Assembly: GCA_001600415.1 (NCBI GenBank)
Contig: BCJX01000002.1
Location: forward strand, 1,433,392-1,494,811
From: Pascua guehoae
Lineage: Eukaryota; Basidiomycota; Tremellomycetes; Trichosporonales; Trichosporonaceae
DNA: 61,420 nt
Direction of reading: 5' to 3'
In this document: positions 9,949 through 21,993 of the stretch, piece after piece
Layout: each line of letters opens with the position of its first letter
How positions within the stretch are numbered: position 1 is the first letter of the stretch
The notes under the pieces: generated by a model
What the model was told of the DNA's origin: nothing
What the model saw: only the letters and a program-made list of their open reading frames with translations
The model's database searches: none
Translations under genes and position numbers: made by a program

Positions 9949-11467
9949 TATTTCGATTATTCTACGAGGTGGGGGAAGGGGGTGGTTGGGGGAAGGTGGT
10001 GTGGGTGGGCGGGGTTGGAGGTGGAATGGGTGGTGGTGGTCGTTGTAGTAGTGGTGGTTGGTGTTGCAGGCGGCGGGCGGGTGGGTGGGCGGGTGTACAG
10101 GGTGTGTGGGTTGCCAGGAGTGACAACAGCGGCAACACTTGACCGACGGGGCCAACAAGGTGTGTTCCAAGTTGGGTAGTCAGCCAGGAGAGCAAGCAGC
10201 GGCGGCGGCGACTACGAGCTGGCTTTTGCAAGGCAACCTTGGTAGCTGGCTGGGCTGGCAGGGAGAGATGGATGTGTGTCTGTCTGTCTGTCTGTCGCTC
10301 GCTCGCTCGCTCGCTCGGTCGGTCGGGTCGGTGGCTAAGCTCTAGGCAGACAGAGGCGGCTGAGGGCTACAGGCTGGGGCGGTGTGCTGGGTGTTTGCTG
10401 CCGTTTTGGGTGGGTGGGTGGGATGTTCGATGCGGGGTGGGGGCAGGAGGGGGGGATGCAGTGCCAGTGCGGTGCGGCAAAGGTTGGATGGGATGGGGGG
10501 GCGCGCCAGCTCGCCAGTGGAATAACCCAGGGAAGGCGAGGCGGCCGAGGGCAAACAGGGCAAACAGGGCGGGCAGCTGGCAGGTGCAGTGCAGCCAGGC
10601 CAGCCGGGTGGGTGTGTGGGGGGATTCTCGACTAGCTCTGGCTCTGCAATAATAATGCTTTTGCTATTTTGCCTTGGGATGCATGTGGGGCTGGGTGACC
10701 AGTCAGCTGCAGTCAGTGGGTGGTCGGCTTGCTGCATGCATGCATGAGTGGCCGCATGGCAGGCAGCATGGCAGCATGGCAGCAGCTAGCAGCTGGCAGC
10801 GAGCGCAGTACTAGTGGGTGCTGGCACCTTGCCCTGGCAGAGTTTGTCAAATTGGTCGTTTCAAATACCTCCGTTCATCTCTGCACAAACACAAGGCCTC
10901 CAAGGCCAAGGCACGCGGCAGCACGTGTGAGCGGGCTCTCAACTGACAGTCGGGGCCGGATTCCCGCTCACCTTGGCATGGTCGCACCAGGTACAGCACC
11001 GAGTCGACTTGTTATCTTCCTTCGGGCTGATCCTCCACGAGTCCAATAGCCAGCATGCATGGGAGCTCCCGGCGGGCACAGACGTACTTGCTAACGTGCG
11101 TGCGAGCGCATTGCACGTCAAGGAACCGTACCGGCATGGATACTGTATTCGGCCGCTCTTATCTGCGTGCACCTCATGCAACTTCGAATCCGAATGTCGG
11201 CCACAGAGCGAGCCCGCTGCACCCCTTGCCTCACCGTCACCCTCAGACGCACTTACTGCACTCACGGCTACCCTCACATGAAATACATGATGACCCTCTC
11301 CTGGCCCAAGCACCCAAGTACCCAAAGGCAACAAGGCAATATGCAGTTTACACACAGCTTGAACTAGATCGCCTCCTACCGTCGATACGACTTGATGCAC
11401 GACTTTCAATGCCAGCCTCCTCTGTCCTTCCCTCCTCACAATTCTACACTTCTACACTGGCGCGCAT
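9842..11467. other. Kinase upstream region and kinesin 3' flank
   Basis: Tandem arrangement: the kinase promoter lies next to the kinesin 3' end. Contents are GTC/GTG-rich DNA (9905-10090) and a tetranucleotide array (10275-10333). A long region of G-rich plus strand has no supportable coding frame. No RNA gene was seen. Confidence 0.5.
10275..10333. repeat. Tetranucleotide repeats (GTCT)n-(GCTC)n-(GGTC)n
   Basis: Three adjoining short tandem arrays grade into one another, as expected for slippage-derived microsatellites. Confidence 0.85.
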
Positions 11468-14400
11468 TTACGACAGCCGCTGCCGCGTGATTACCGTCAG
11501 CCAGTCGTCCAGCTCACGCTGTGACGCCGCCTGGATAATGTACGAGTTGGTTGGCGTAAATACAGTAAACGCAAAGCGCCGCTGATCGTCAGCGTGCACC
11601 CGCACAATAAGGCCTGTAGCTAGCGGCGCTGGCTGCGCTCGCTGGGCGAGGCACCCGATCCCAGAAGAGTCAAACTTACACCAAGAAGCATCTCAACATC
11701 CGGACTCGCGACAACTGATGCGTGCGCGACGTTGATAATCTGAGTCTCACGCTTGTTCAAGTCTGGGTGCAGATGCAGGTACGGCCTGGGACTGTGAGAA
11801 CGAAGAACCAACAAGGCTGAACACTGGGGCAAGCTGTACTCACGGTCGGAGCACGGCTTGTGCCTCGTCCCACTTGTTGCGGCGCGAGTCCTTGAGCAGT
11901 GCCAGGGTGCCGCGTTTGATGATGCTTTCGCTGCTCCCAGTCAGCGGCTTCCTCTTCCTCTTCTTCGACCCACTTTGGCGCCACGAGTTGCACGCTCGGT
12001 ACGAGCCGCGGCTCCAGGTCAGGCACAAGACGTCGGATACGCTCCGCCAGCTCCTTTTCCGCAGTCGACTCGCGGTCGACATCGAACTGGGACAGTTAGT
12101 GGTCGACCTTGGCGTACAAGCCTCCCCATACTCACCACGACCCGAGTCTCCATCTCACGCTGCCACAAGCCAACACACTTCTCCAGCAGCGCAGTCTGGC
12201 CGGCCTCGTCCGATTTCGTGGGCGACAAGTCAGCCACACGACTGATGACAACGTGCGTTGTCTGCACATCGGCAATGGCACAGCGCAGAAGGGCGAGCCT
12301 AGTGTACTCGCGCACCAGTGCAATGCTTCGTGGACGCCAGCCGTTGAGGAGGCGCTCGTTTGCAACGGGCTTGCGGGCAGTGTCGAGACGCCAGAGGTCG
12401 CGTGCAGTCCGAGCAAGGGGTGGTGTCAGGTCGACAGCAAAGATGGCCACGACGTTGTTGACAGGTCGCGGACGCCAAAAGCTCCGAATCGACGAGCGAC
12501 GAGCGTCCCGACTGATGATGCGGACCTGCACGTCCATGCCCAGCACCGCTGGCTCGTCGACACCCTCAATCTCAACCATAAACGTGAGGTGCACAATGAG
12601 GTAATCCTCTCCGGGCGTGCGTCGGTCAAACTGGATGCAGTGGTGGGCGGCAGAGTCCCATGTGCCCCGCGCAATCAGCTTGGACGTCCCGTCCGAAAAG
12701 TACTCGACATGCGACACGAGTTGGATGCCGACTTCAGCGCCTGCAACTGTCGTCGGCTCGCCATTGTTGGTGACAGCCCGGACATTGCCCGCAGACGCAT
12801 GAACAACCTTTGTCCACTTGAATGAGCTGCCCGAGGCGTGGTTGAGGGTCAGACAAAGCTGCCGCTGGACACCCAGGTGGAGCTGGACGATGTCGTCCTC
12901 GACGTCGGACGGCCGATACTCGCCTTCCCCACCCATCTCGAAAATCTCCACAGAGGCGAGCACGTCGTGGTGCTCGGCTTTTGTAGTCTCGTTCTCGGGG
13001 ATCCGCATAACACCATTCGACTCGCTGCTCGTCGGGCTGGGGACACCACTGGAAGTCTCTGACGGAGTCTCCTCCTTGAGACTGTCAAACCTCTCCAGCC
13101 GCTCCAGATACGAGTGGCGCACACGGGCGTAAAACTCGATGGTCGCGTAGCCGGTTTCAAAGTGTGCGACCATGTCCGGTGTAGCAAGGACAGAGAGCGT
13201 GCGGCGAAGAATGAGGTGCGCGACCGATGCTTGGTCGAGATTAACTGGTAGCGACGCGTAAGTGTCCTCGGATGATATAGCGGGTCCCACCAGCGACGAG
13301 AGGCGAGTCTGGGCGTGAACTTCAGCAAAGTCGGCAGACGTGAGACCCTTGACACTGTCGACCGTGATGGTAAAGGAAAGCTTTTTGCCAAACGGAGCCG
13401 CATGGAACACTGGCCCAGAGGTTACAGACTCGACGGCGGTCTCTCCAGAGAGGGGCCGGCTCGGCGCACAGCTGAGGTCGACGCGGCACGACCCAATGGC
13501 CTCCATCGTGTAGGTGCAGAAGATGGGCACCGTCACAGTGTACGATGCCTGGTACGCGAGGAGTTGGAGCGGTACGCGCGCGCCGCCAATGTACGAAAAG
13601 CTCGGGGTGGGCTCGTCTGCAAACGGCGCATTCACGCTAAAGTGAACAGAGTATTGTGGCCGATCCTTGACCTGTAATACTTGACGCATACGAGCGAGTT
13701 GCTGTTGAAATCGTACGAGGTTCCAGGTGTAGACCGCTGGCTGGGTCAGAGCTCGTCCTGGTGCGAGCTCACAGGTCGATTCATGGTCTACCACTTTGAC
13801 CACTACCCGCGGACCGGCGAGTGCGGCAGGATCGGCAACATCGTCAAACTCAATGATACCGCCGAGGTCGTCGAGAGACGAGATGGGACACGCGACGGGC
13901 CCATCAACAATGATAAAGTTGTACGACATCCGCTTGCCCATCTGCTTGCTGCGGGAGTGAGTATCACGCACACCCAACACTGCTTTCCACATACGCAATA
14001 ATGTTGGCCTCGCGGACGTCGGCAGCATGCCTGAGCACCTCCTCTGCCATCGAAAAGTTGCGCAACATCTTCCATTTGTCGACCGCCCTCCTTGCCAAAA
14101 CGAGCTGCCGTGGTGTCCAGGAAGTGATGTCTGGAACGTCCATTCCCTTGGCCCGTGCCACCGCCGCCTGCGACCGAATACGCTTCACTTCCTGTGCAAG
14201 TGTGCGGAGCTGCTTTGTCATGACCTGCTGCTCCAGGGCAGTATCATCGGACGCTAGCGTATTGGTGGATGCCGCCTCGCTCCTCGTGCTCTTCGCGATG
14301 CTTTCAGTGCCATCGTTCGCAGTTTCTGTGCGGCTACCCGAGCTGGCGGTGGAATGATGTCCCATGTGGAGCCCGTTGCCATTCTGGCTCTCCCATGGAT

Positions 14401-17400
14401 TGGCTCCTCCGTCCGCGACCGAGTCGTCTGCAATCGAAGCGCCAAACATGCGAGAAGAGTCGACCTCAAATGCCATATCGAGGCGGCTGTCGGGACGGCC
14501 ACGGAGGGTACGGACCTTGACAATGTCGTCAAACAGCTTGTCAAGATCCTGGTCACCCATCGACTCAATGTTGGCCACTTCGCGACGCGCTGCTGTCCAG
14601 TCCATGAGTTCAGTCGCGGGCGAGTCAGAGCGCTGAGGGGTACCGGGTTCCGTGCCGCCGTTGCTCCACATGCCAGACATCCGAGTACGATGTGCCCGAA
14701 CGCCTGCTGGATCCTGCACGTCAGCATGGTCATAATGATAAGGCACCCTACGTTGAATCGGAACACATGGAAGTCGCCCAGAATGACCCTAAAGCCATGG
14801 TGGAGCCTGATGGGCTTGTATTGTCAGCTATTGTTATGCAATGTGTTGGGCGTACCGATTTTGGAGGTACACGCTTGCCGTTGACCTGGGAGTTGATCAG
14901 CATGAGTACGTCGCAAGAAAGCTTACAAAGGTGCGGGCGTCGGGCATACACTCCAGAGTAACCTCGGAGTCGTTGTTGAGAAAGACACAGTGTTCTTCCG
15001 AAATATTCGTGCCCGAAAGCTTGATCTGTGCCTTTGGACTGTCCTCGCTGCCAACGGTAGTCTTCCCTGGCTTGAGTTGATACACGAGACACTGCCGTTA
15101 GCTGCAGTTGGGCCTAAACTGGCTTACTTCTGACATGAGAGGATCTGGGTGGTCGTCAGCACACGCCTGGCGAGGGCGCCTCACCTTCGTTCAGGTTTAC
15201 AAGAGACGCATGCTTTTGTGGGGGATGGACACCGATACTCTGACCGTTAGCCAAGGACACTTAAGAGCACTAACGTTCTTGTCGATCGTGATACCGAGCT
15301 CCTCGAGTGCCTTCTCGCGATCCACGTGGATCTTCTGAGTCTGCGCCATCTGCGAGTCAGCAATCGTCTCGATGCAAGACCTCACCTTTTCCTCCCACGA
15401 CAGGTTGAGCGTCTCCATGAGCTTTTCGGATGCCCTATGGATGTCAGCTAAAGTCGGCCCAAAAACACGGCAATAACGCACTGTAGCTGATCCTGAAGCT
15501 CGAGTTCTGATGGGTTAGCGCGAGATGGATGAAAAAGAACCTACTTGTGACCTGCTTGATCTCGCCAGCCTTTGTGCGGTAAGTGACAATTTGCTTTTCG
15601 GGAGGGATATCCGGGTTGTACGTTGCCTCGTCGCTTCCCACTCCCTGTGCAGCCCGACTGCGAAGCACTGAAGTGGGTCAGTATGCAAACTCATTCTCCG
15701 CACCGTACCCTCGAGCTCCTCCTTGAGTTCGCGAATGAGCTTGGCGTTGGCATCCTCGTTGACGACTGCATGTGTCTTAATCTTCTTGGCCGCATCGGCA
15801 TAGCGAAGTGTGCTGGAAAGTTAGAGGGTGCAACCACTGTAAAACCTACCTGAGTGTTTCCTCGTCTTTGAAGGAGTCAGCAACAGCAATGGGGTTGGCT
15901 TACAGTCTGCTGGGCTGTGATCGTCAGCTTGGATGCACTACCCCTCCCAGCAGACTCACGAGATTGCTGCAATCATGGCAGTTTTGGAATTGCCGCCCAG
16001 GCTCTCCTTGAGGAGCCACGTTAGCACCGAGTCACGGTATGGGATGTGTTCCTCCTTCTTCCGCTTGCCCTTGCCAGAGGGTTCGCCCGCCCGAGACAAC
16101 GCTGCGATGACTTTGCCGAGGGTGGTCAGAGACTTGTTAATGTTGGCGCCCTCCTGTAGTCGGGTGCCCTGTTGAACGTCAGCTGGGGACGAACGCAAGA
16201 CAGCTCACAGTTGCTTTAGTCGACGCTTGCCGCTCACTGCCTGCCAAGTCGACGAGGGAGATCTTGGACTTCTTTCCTCCCTCCTTGGCCAGAGCTGCGT
16301 CCTTGAAGTTCTGGGTAAGCTGTACCAGGTGAGCTCGTGCGCTGTGGACCAAACTGGCGGGGCCCTCACAATCAAGGTGAACACCGCGTGAGATCGTGAC
16401 GAGGTCTCGTTCATGTTTGTAGACGCGACAGTTCGAGCCTGGTACGTCAGCCCGCGCCATTCAGTCATCCGATCCCACCTTGTTACCCTCGTCCATGAGG
16501 GTCATCATCTCATTGTAGCTAGTGACGGCCAGCTCGGCGACGCCTTCGACATACGGACCAAACGACGGGTGTTCGCGGACCTTGAGATTGCCATTGCCCT
16601 TGATCTTTGGGTTCAACAGATCGCGGACTCTATACCGTGTCAGTCACGCAGACAACAAAGTGGTGCACGACACACTTTTCGTTGTAGATCTCAATGTACG
16701 AGACCTCGACCTGAAACGACATCGAGGGGTCCGTCTTTCGCATCTCCTCGACTCGACGGAAGAGCTCCATGCAAGTGAGTGGAATGATACCCTTGTCGGG
16801 GCCATCTGTAGCCGTAAGCCGTGATCCGTGCGGGAATGACAGAGCTCAGAGCTCCAAGCATTCCAAAACTTGAGGCTCCTGCCAATGCGACCTACATCCC
16901 ATCATTGAGTCTATGCATGGTCAGCAGCTGTTCGGGGAAAGTGAATGGGGACACAGCCCGTACTCACAACTCTTTCCACTGTAGACGGGGGTGGTCAGCT
17001 CTATTCATGTCCATCGGCATATGCGGGCCGGGTGCTGGGGTCACACGCCACCCATCTCTCCCCGTATCTCACCTTCCGGTCTGGCCATCTGTGCTCGTCA
17101 GTGTGTGCTCGTGCACAGCTCGGCCTCCCATCTTTCAGAACTCACATGTAAAGATACACGTGTTGAAGCCTTCGAAGCTATGATCAAGCAATTCGACGCC
17201 GAGGTCATTGAACAGTGTGTGCTGTGACGCGTAGTTTGGCTCATCGCGTGAACCGGCAGACCAGTACGACTTATCTGGCAAGTGTCAGCTCAGGGACGTG
17301 TCACTGGATGAGCTCCCTCCTCAACACCAGCGGTCCATGGATGACGCCCCGCCTATCCCACCGTGTGCGCCCGCTTACCAAATGAGAACACTGCGGGCCT

Positions 17401-17688
17401 CTTCTCGATGGCGCGGCCCGAGGTCGACGTGACCTCTGGCGGCATGAGGGTAGTGGTATTGCCCTCCATCGTAATGAGACCTTTGGCGCCTCGCGCCAGC
17501 TCTACATTGTCGTCAGCGACCAGAACGGGCTTCGAGGCTGTATGCAACATACCGCGCGCATTGAGTGGACGACATCTGCATTTGACCAGGGACGGGAAAC
17601 ACGGGTCAGCCACAACATGGAGAGACGATATCGGTTGACAACGCCGCCAGACCTACCGTACGACGACTTTGATGTTTCCGGCGGACAT
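11468..17688 (-). CDS. Kinesin-3 (UNC-104/KIF1 family) motor with FHA and PH domains
   Basis: Thirty exons, 1577 aa, all in frame. Exons: 17657-17688, 17553-17575, 17379-17501, 17146-17274, 17073-17088, 16968-16978, 16896-16910, 16676-16805, 16479-16629, 16370-16438, 16209-16319, 15960-16168, 15904-15914, 15850-15865, 15709-15812, 15545-15667, 15482-15506, 15386-15434, 15275-15349, 15185-15239, 15128-15144, 14927-15091, 14856-14885, 14752-14814, 13995-14713, 12136-13948, 11974-12086, 11844-11930, 11682-11785, 11468-11613. Kinesin-3 carries endosomes and vesicles toward microtubule plus ends. The N-terminal motor shows [12 protein letters not shown], the P-loop YGQTGSGKSYSMMG (about 105-118), SSRSH (switch I) and DLAGSERQ (switch II). 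FHA-domain residues ([17 protein letters not shown]) lie near 500-550. KIF1-type central regions follow, then a C-terminal PH domain ending [20 protein letters not shown]. Six exons of 11-17 nt interrupt the motor and neck. The junction at 11931-11973 (43-nt intron) is the least certain. Confidence 0.93.
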
Positions 17689-18849
17689 GAGTGGCAGAGT
17701 TGTGGGTGCGCCACGGAGACGGTGGCGACCCGAGCTAATAGACTGACGAGGAGTAGAGTAGAGATGGGGAATGGAGAGGAATCGAGGACGCGCGCTAGAT
17801 GAATGACCGATGAGAGAGGGGAGAGGGAGGTCGTTGCAGAAAGAGGTGGCTCGTGCACGACGTGAAGCCAAGTTGACCACGATTTACCCCGCATGACACG
17901 AGACTGGCCAGTGTGGGGTAAAATCCCAAGCTATGACCTTGCCACCCAGCGCCCACCCAGGCCACCATATGACCATCACGCATTGGGTGGCCACCCAATA
18001 CAACCGGTACCCGTGATGGTTTGCAATGGGGGACCAAGTGCCCGCGCCCAGGCCGGCCAGCGCGCCCATCACTTCGACGTTACCATCCATGCATCAATCC
18101 ATAAGGCGCCGGCCCGATGCAGTAACACATCCCACGCCCAGTACGCCCGCTCCAGCTCGCTTGATGCAACTGCCATTGCCCGTGCCCCTCCCATGACGCC
18201 CCTCTGCGCCTGCATGCTGCGGCATGTGGCATGCGGCAACAGCGTGAACTCGAACGGCGGCTTCTCTTGTCAGGTCAAAGAATCCACACTGTACACAGAT
18301 CGACTGGCGTGTACTGGCCGTACTGGCGTGCTTTTTGTGTACCGATCGGGGGGCCATGGGCGCCGTGTTTGCCACGCCCGGACACCCGCGTAGGACCCGG
18401 GCGCCCTTTTCATCCTCATGTTCCTCCCTGCCTTGGGCCTCTGCGCGCGCCCCCTGCAACCGTGCACGCGCCCCCTCGCGCAGCCATGCAGCCATGACCA
18501 CCCACCTAACCGCCGGCCATCTCTCACTCATGCTCGAGACTGGCGCTCATCCTGCAGGCCTGCAGGCTACCCCGTCTGCTGGAAGCGCTTGTTCAATCAC
18601 GCGCCAACCGGAGCCACCTTGTGGTCGCACGGACGCACAATCCACCAAGCGACGCGCTTGACCCCCTTGCACAACGCATCCATGTCAGCCACTTGCAAGC
18701 CACGCCATATCCATGCTCCTAGCTCCTAAGCTAGCAAAAAGAATACAGAGAGATGGTTCGTTACCGACACAGTGGTCGGCAGATAACAACGCTGCAGTCA
18801 ATTCCTCCTTGTTGCTTCTTCTTGACCGCCGTCTTGTACTCCTACACTC
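17689..18849. other. Kinesin upstream region, no gene seen
   Basis: About 1.2 kb between the kinesin start codon and the stop of the OM14-like gene (both minus strand). It should hold the kinesin promoter and the other gene's 3' UTR. No supportable frame, RNA or large repeat was found. Confidence 0.5.
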
Positions 18850-19956
18850 TAGTGCTTGGGGAGCTCCTTGTCGACGTACTGCTGGCCGAGCACGCTGCAA
18901 TTGTGTCAGCATGAAACAAAACGACCACGCCCAAACGCCAGAAGCGAAAAAGTGCAATAGCGCGACTCACCCCTCAAGACCAGACAGGGCCATCAGGCCG
19001 GCAGCAATACCGCCGACAATCTTGCGGTCCCAAACACGGTCGTTCCAGTGCTTGTTGGCAAAGTAGCCGACAGTGCCGAGGACAGCAATGTTGACTGCAG
19101 GTGAGCATTTAATCGTTTTGACTATAATCAGCAACTTACAGATGCCAACAAGGCCGCCAGCGACACCAGGTCGGAGAATGACCTCCTTGGCTTGGAGGTA
19201 AATCTTGGAGCCCTCGCGCTTGGCACGCTCCTTCTCAGCTTGGCCTTCGGGGGTCTGGAGGTACGACTCAGTGACGAGGCTGACGCGTTAGCTAACTTGG
19301 AGGTCAAACGACAACGCGTCGAAAACTCACCCCTGCAGTCCGAAGAGAGCGAGGGTACCGCCAACGGCGCCGGCAACGTAGCGCTGGTCCCAAGGGCGGT
19401 CCTTGTTGTGGTACGCCATCAGGCCGAGACCACCGAGGAGACCGACATTGACTGGGTGTAAGATGAATGACATGACAAGAGCAAACAAACAAACAACTCA
19501 CCGACACCCATCAGGCCACCCAGAGTCGAGGGGCGAAGGACGACCTCCTTGGTCTTCTCCCAGTAAGCTGCGGCCGTAGACTCAGCCTCGTCCAGCTCGT
19601 GCTGATCCGTCAGCGCCACTCAAATGTGTCGGTCGCCGTGATTCCGCGCTCCACTCACCCTGGCCTTCTTGGCAAACTCGCGGCCCTTCTTCTCGGCCTT
19701 GTTGGCGGCGTCCTTGACATCCTTCTCGACGCGGGCCTGGTCCTCCTTGTACTGGTCCGGGTCAGGGCCGGCACCGACACCGTCACGAAGGTCCTGGCTG
19801 GGCTCGGGCATTTCTCCAGTGGGGACTGATTGGTGAGTAGCTGAACGCGATGAGAAACCATGGAGGAGTGGCGAGCACGCCCAGACATTCCAGGCGTGCC
19901 GTGCCCCGAGTGGTGCGCCACTTACTGTGAGAGGCGGCTGCGTCTGCGTAAGACAT
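18850..19956 (-). CDS. OM14-like mitochondrial membrane protein with internal duplication
   Basis: Exons: 19926-19956, 19659-19825, 19502-19601, 19331-19451, 19140-19279, 18971-19094, 18850-18895; 242 aa. The start MSYADAAASH matches how fungal OM14-type outer-membrane proteins begin; OM14 helps dock cytosolic ribosomes and metabolite carriers at mitochondria. Residues about 15-65 form a charged, Lys/Glu-rich segment. Then come two homologous units: EVVLRPSTLGGLMGV...RPWDQRYVAGAVGG and EVILRPGVAGGLVGI...RVWDRKIVGGIAAG. Each has two hydrophobic helices and ends GLQG or GLEG. Intron positions and phases match between the units (exons 3-4 versus 5-6). The family name rests on the N-terminus and topology only. 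It could be another small mitochondrial multi-pass protein. Confidence 0.6.
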
Positions 19957-21993
19957 ACTTATGTGTAAGTTGGTGGGTTGTTGGGGTAGAGCTCGATGGC
20001 GAGTATTAAAGCACACAAAAGAAAGAGAGAGAGAGAGATTGAGAGAAACAGTGGGAGAATGAGAAGGGCATCCAGTGTTGTATTCATCTCGGGAACGAGA
20101 GCGCGCCCCCCAGGTGGCGCGGCGGCCAAAACGGGGGGCGTGGTTGGGCAGCAAGCAAGAAAAGGATGGCGACGCCGCGCGTGTGGGCACGCCAGCACAA
20201 TGAGCACATGGCACTCCGTTAGTTTGACCACGGGTTTGCTGCACCACCATCATGCTCTCGTCACTTCACCCAGAGTTGTCCCTTGGGGCCTGGGTCCCAC
20301 CCGCCTGATGGGAGTCAACACTGACGTCATTCCATCAAATGATTCCAGGGCCCGTGACATTGTGCTCTCTGGCTCCGCCCCGCCTCCACCATGTGCACTA
20401 CTGCTGCCTGCTGCATTGAGTTGAGGTGCAACGGCGGCGGGATACGGTGCATGTTCCAACGAGCCCGGGTGATTGGCCACCCATCCAAATTGAATGATGC
20501 GTCCATCCAGCCTGCAGGCCGCGCCCGCTTACTAGGCTGCCGAACGGTGGCCGAAGTGCCGATCGCGACGACGCGCAACGCCACCGGCGTGGCACCGCCA
20601 TACTTGGAAGCTTGGATGCGAGCGATGTGCTGTAGCTAAGGGTAACAGGCGGGCTCAGGTGCATCCTCAACGCATAATTCATCTGCTCCGCGATTCTCGA
20701 ACGTCACCCCCGAATCCTCGGTCAATCCCCTTTGCCCATTGGTATGATATCGAGCCAGCCTTCTATTTCCACAAACTTGGACATTGGTTGTTGTTGGCGG
20801 GTGCCAGGTTGATGCACCGCACTCCGCAGCTCCTCGTCATCTAGCTCAAGTACGACTTGTAGTGGCGGCAGAAATAACGCGCGCTGGACTCTTATGTACA
20901 GTACAGACATGGTAGATAACCAAGCAAAGCTTATCTGGCAATCCATGTGCCGCTCAGCTTCCACTATTGTTTCGATTGTCTGCTTCATCGGACACACACT
21001 AACGGTTTGCTGGTCTTGTCGCCTACAGGCCTACCCAAGGCAATAATACTCCCTTTGTCAAGTCGATCAGACTGGACAATGGAAAGGCTCAGTGGCAATC
21101 TCTCCTGCGTCAACCAAACGCCATTGTTGATATGCAGGCACGGCACCCTTGAGTGGACAGCTTCACAGCTGACTCTGCATTAGTCCATCACGTACAGATT
21201 CAAAATTACGGGGGCGTATGTCCGCGTGCATGAATGTGGCTCTGCTTCAATATCCCATATTGCGAGGCGAGCGACAGGTAGCTAACACAACATGCGTCCA
21301 AGTGCTGCCCGGGAGCGTTGTACTAGTTGTCGGCGTCTCGTCAAGCTGCGAGGAACGAGTAGAACAGTGCACTGCCTCGTCATTAAGTGAAGGGCGGGTT
21401 GTCTCGCGATTCCTAGCTACAGTATGTGTGTACGAGTTCAGTCGGTGAAAGCTGCTGATACCTCTGCACTCAGAGCTCACTCATTATGCTCATTATTTGT
21501 ACCATCGACCAGTCGCCCATTGAGAGCGCAGTGACGTCATCACGACCTGAAGTGGCGCTAGAAACAGCTGCAAGAAACAGGTCAGCCATTCGGGAATTCT
21601 CGGAAAGCGGAGTCAACTGACGGTGTGGCGTTTTTCCACGTGGCTCTCACGCTTTGTGCACGCACAGTGACTGGACTTTGCGCTTGCCATCCATTTTGTT
21701 TGTCTCTGATGAAGTTGATTACCCAGGGTCTGTGTGGGGAACCGCGACGCGTCTCTCTTCCTCTTCCTCTTCCTCTCCCTTTCTCGTCGACCACCTGATC
21801 TTCCACTTCCACGCTTCCCCAACACTTCACACTGTCAACACTTCACACTGTCAACACTTCACACTGTCAACACTACCATCGTAACGTCCTTCATGACGAT
21901 ACTTTAACAGTCAACCCCCCCCCCCCCCCTCTTTTCGACCAGGCAGGCACCCTCGCTCCTCTGGGCGGCAACTCCACGAGGGAGGAAGGTGCA
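19957..21993. promoter_or_regulatory. 2-kb divergent intergenic region
   Basis: Separates the start codons of the OM14-like gene (-) and the 21994 gene (+). It contains an AAAGAGAG purine tract (20018-20045), a CTCTTCC tract (21754-21785), three 16-bp repeats and a C14 run (21915-21928). The stretch 20640-21560 looks more A/T-rich than the genes and has no recognisable coding frame. Promoters must lie at both ends, but no specific element was identified. Confidence 0.4.
21822..21869 (+). repeat. Three tandem copies of a 16-bp unit upstream of the 21994 gene
   Basis: Exact copies of ACACTTCACACTGTCA at 21822-21837, 21838-21853 and 21854-21869, followed by a partial copy. They end 124 bp before the start codon, in the promoter or 5' UTR. 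Confidence 0.85.
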
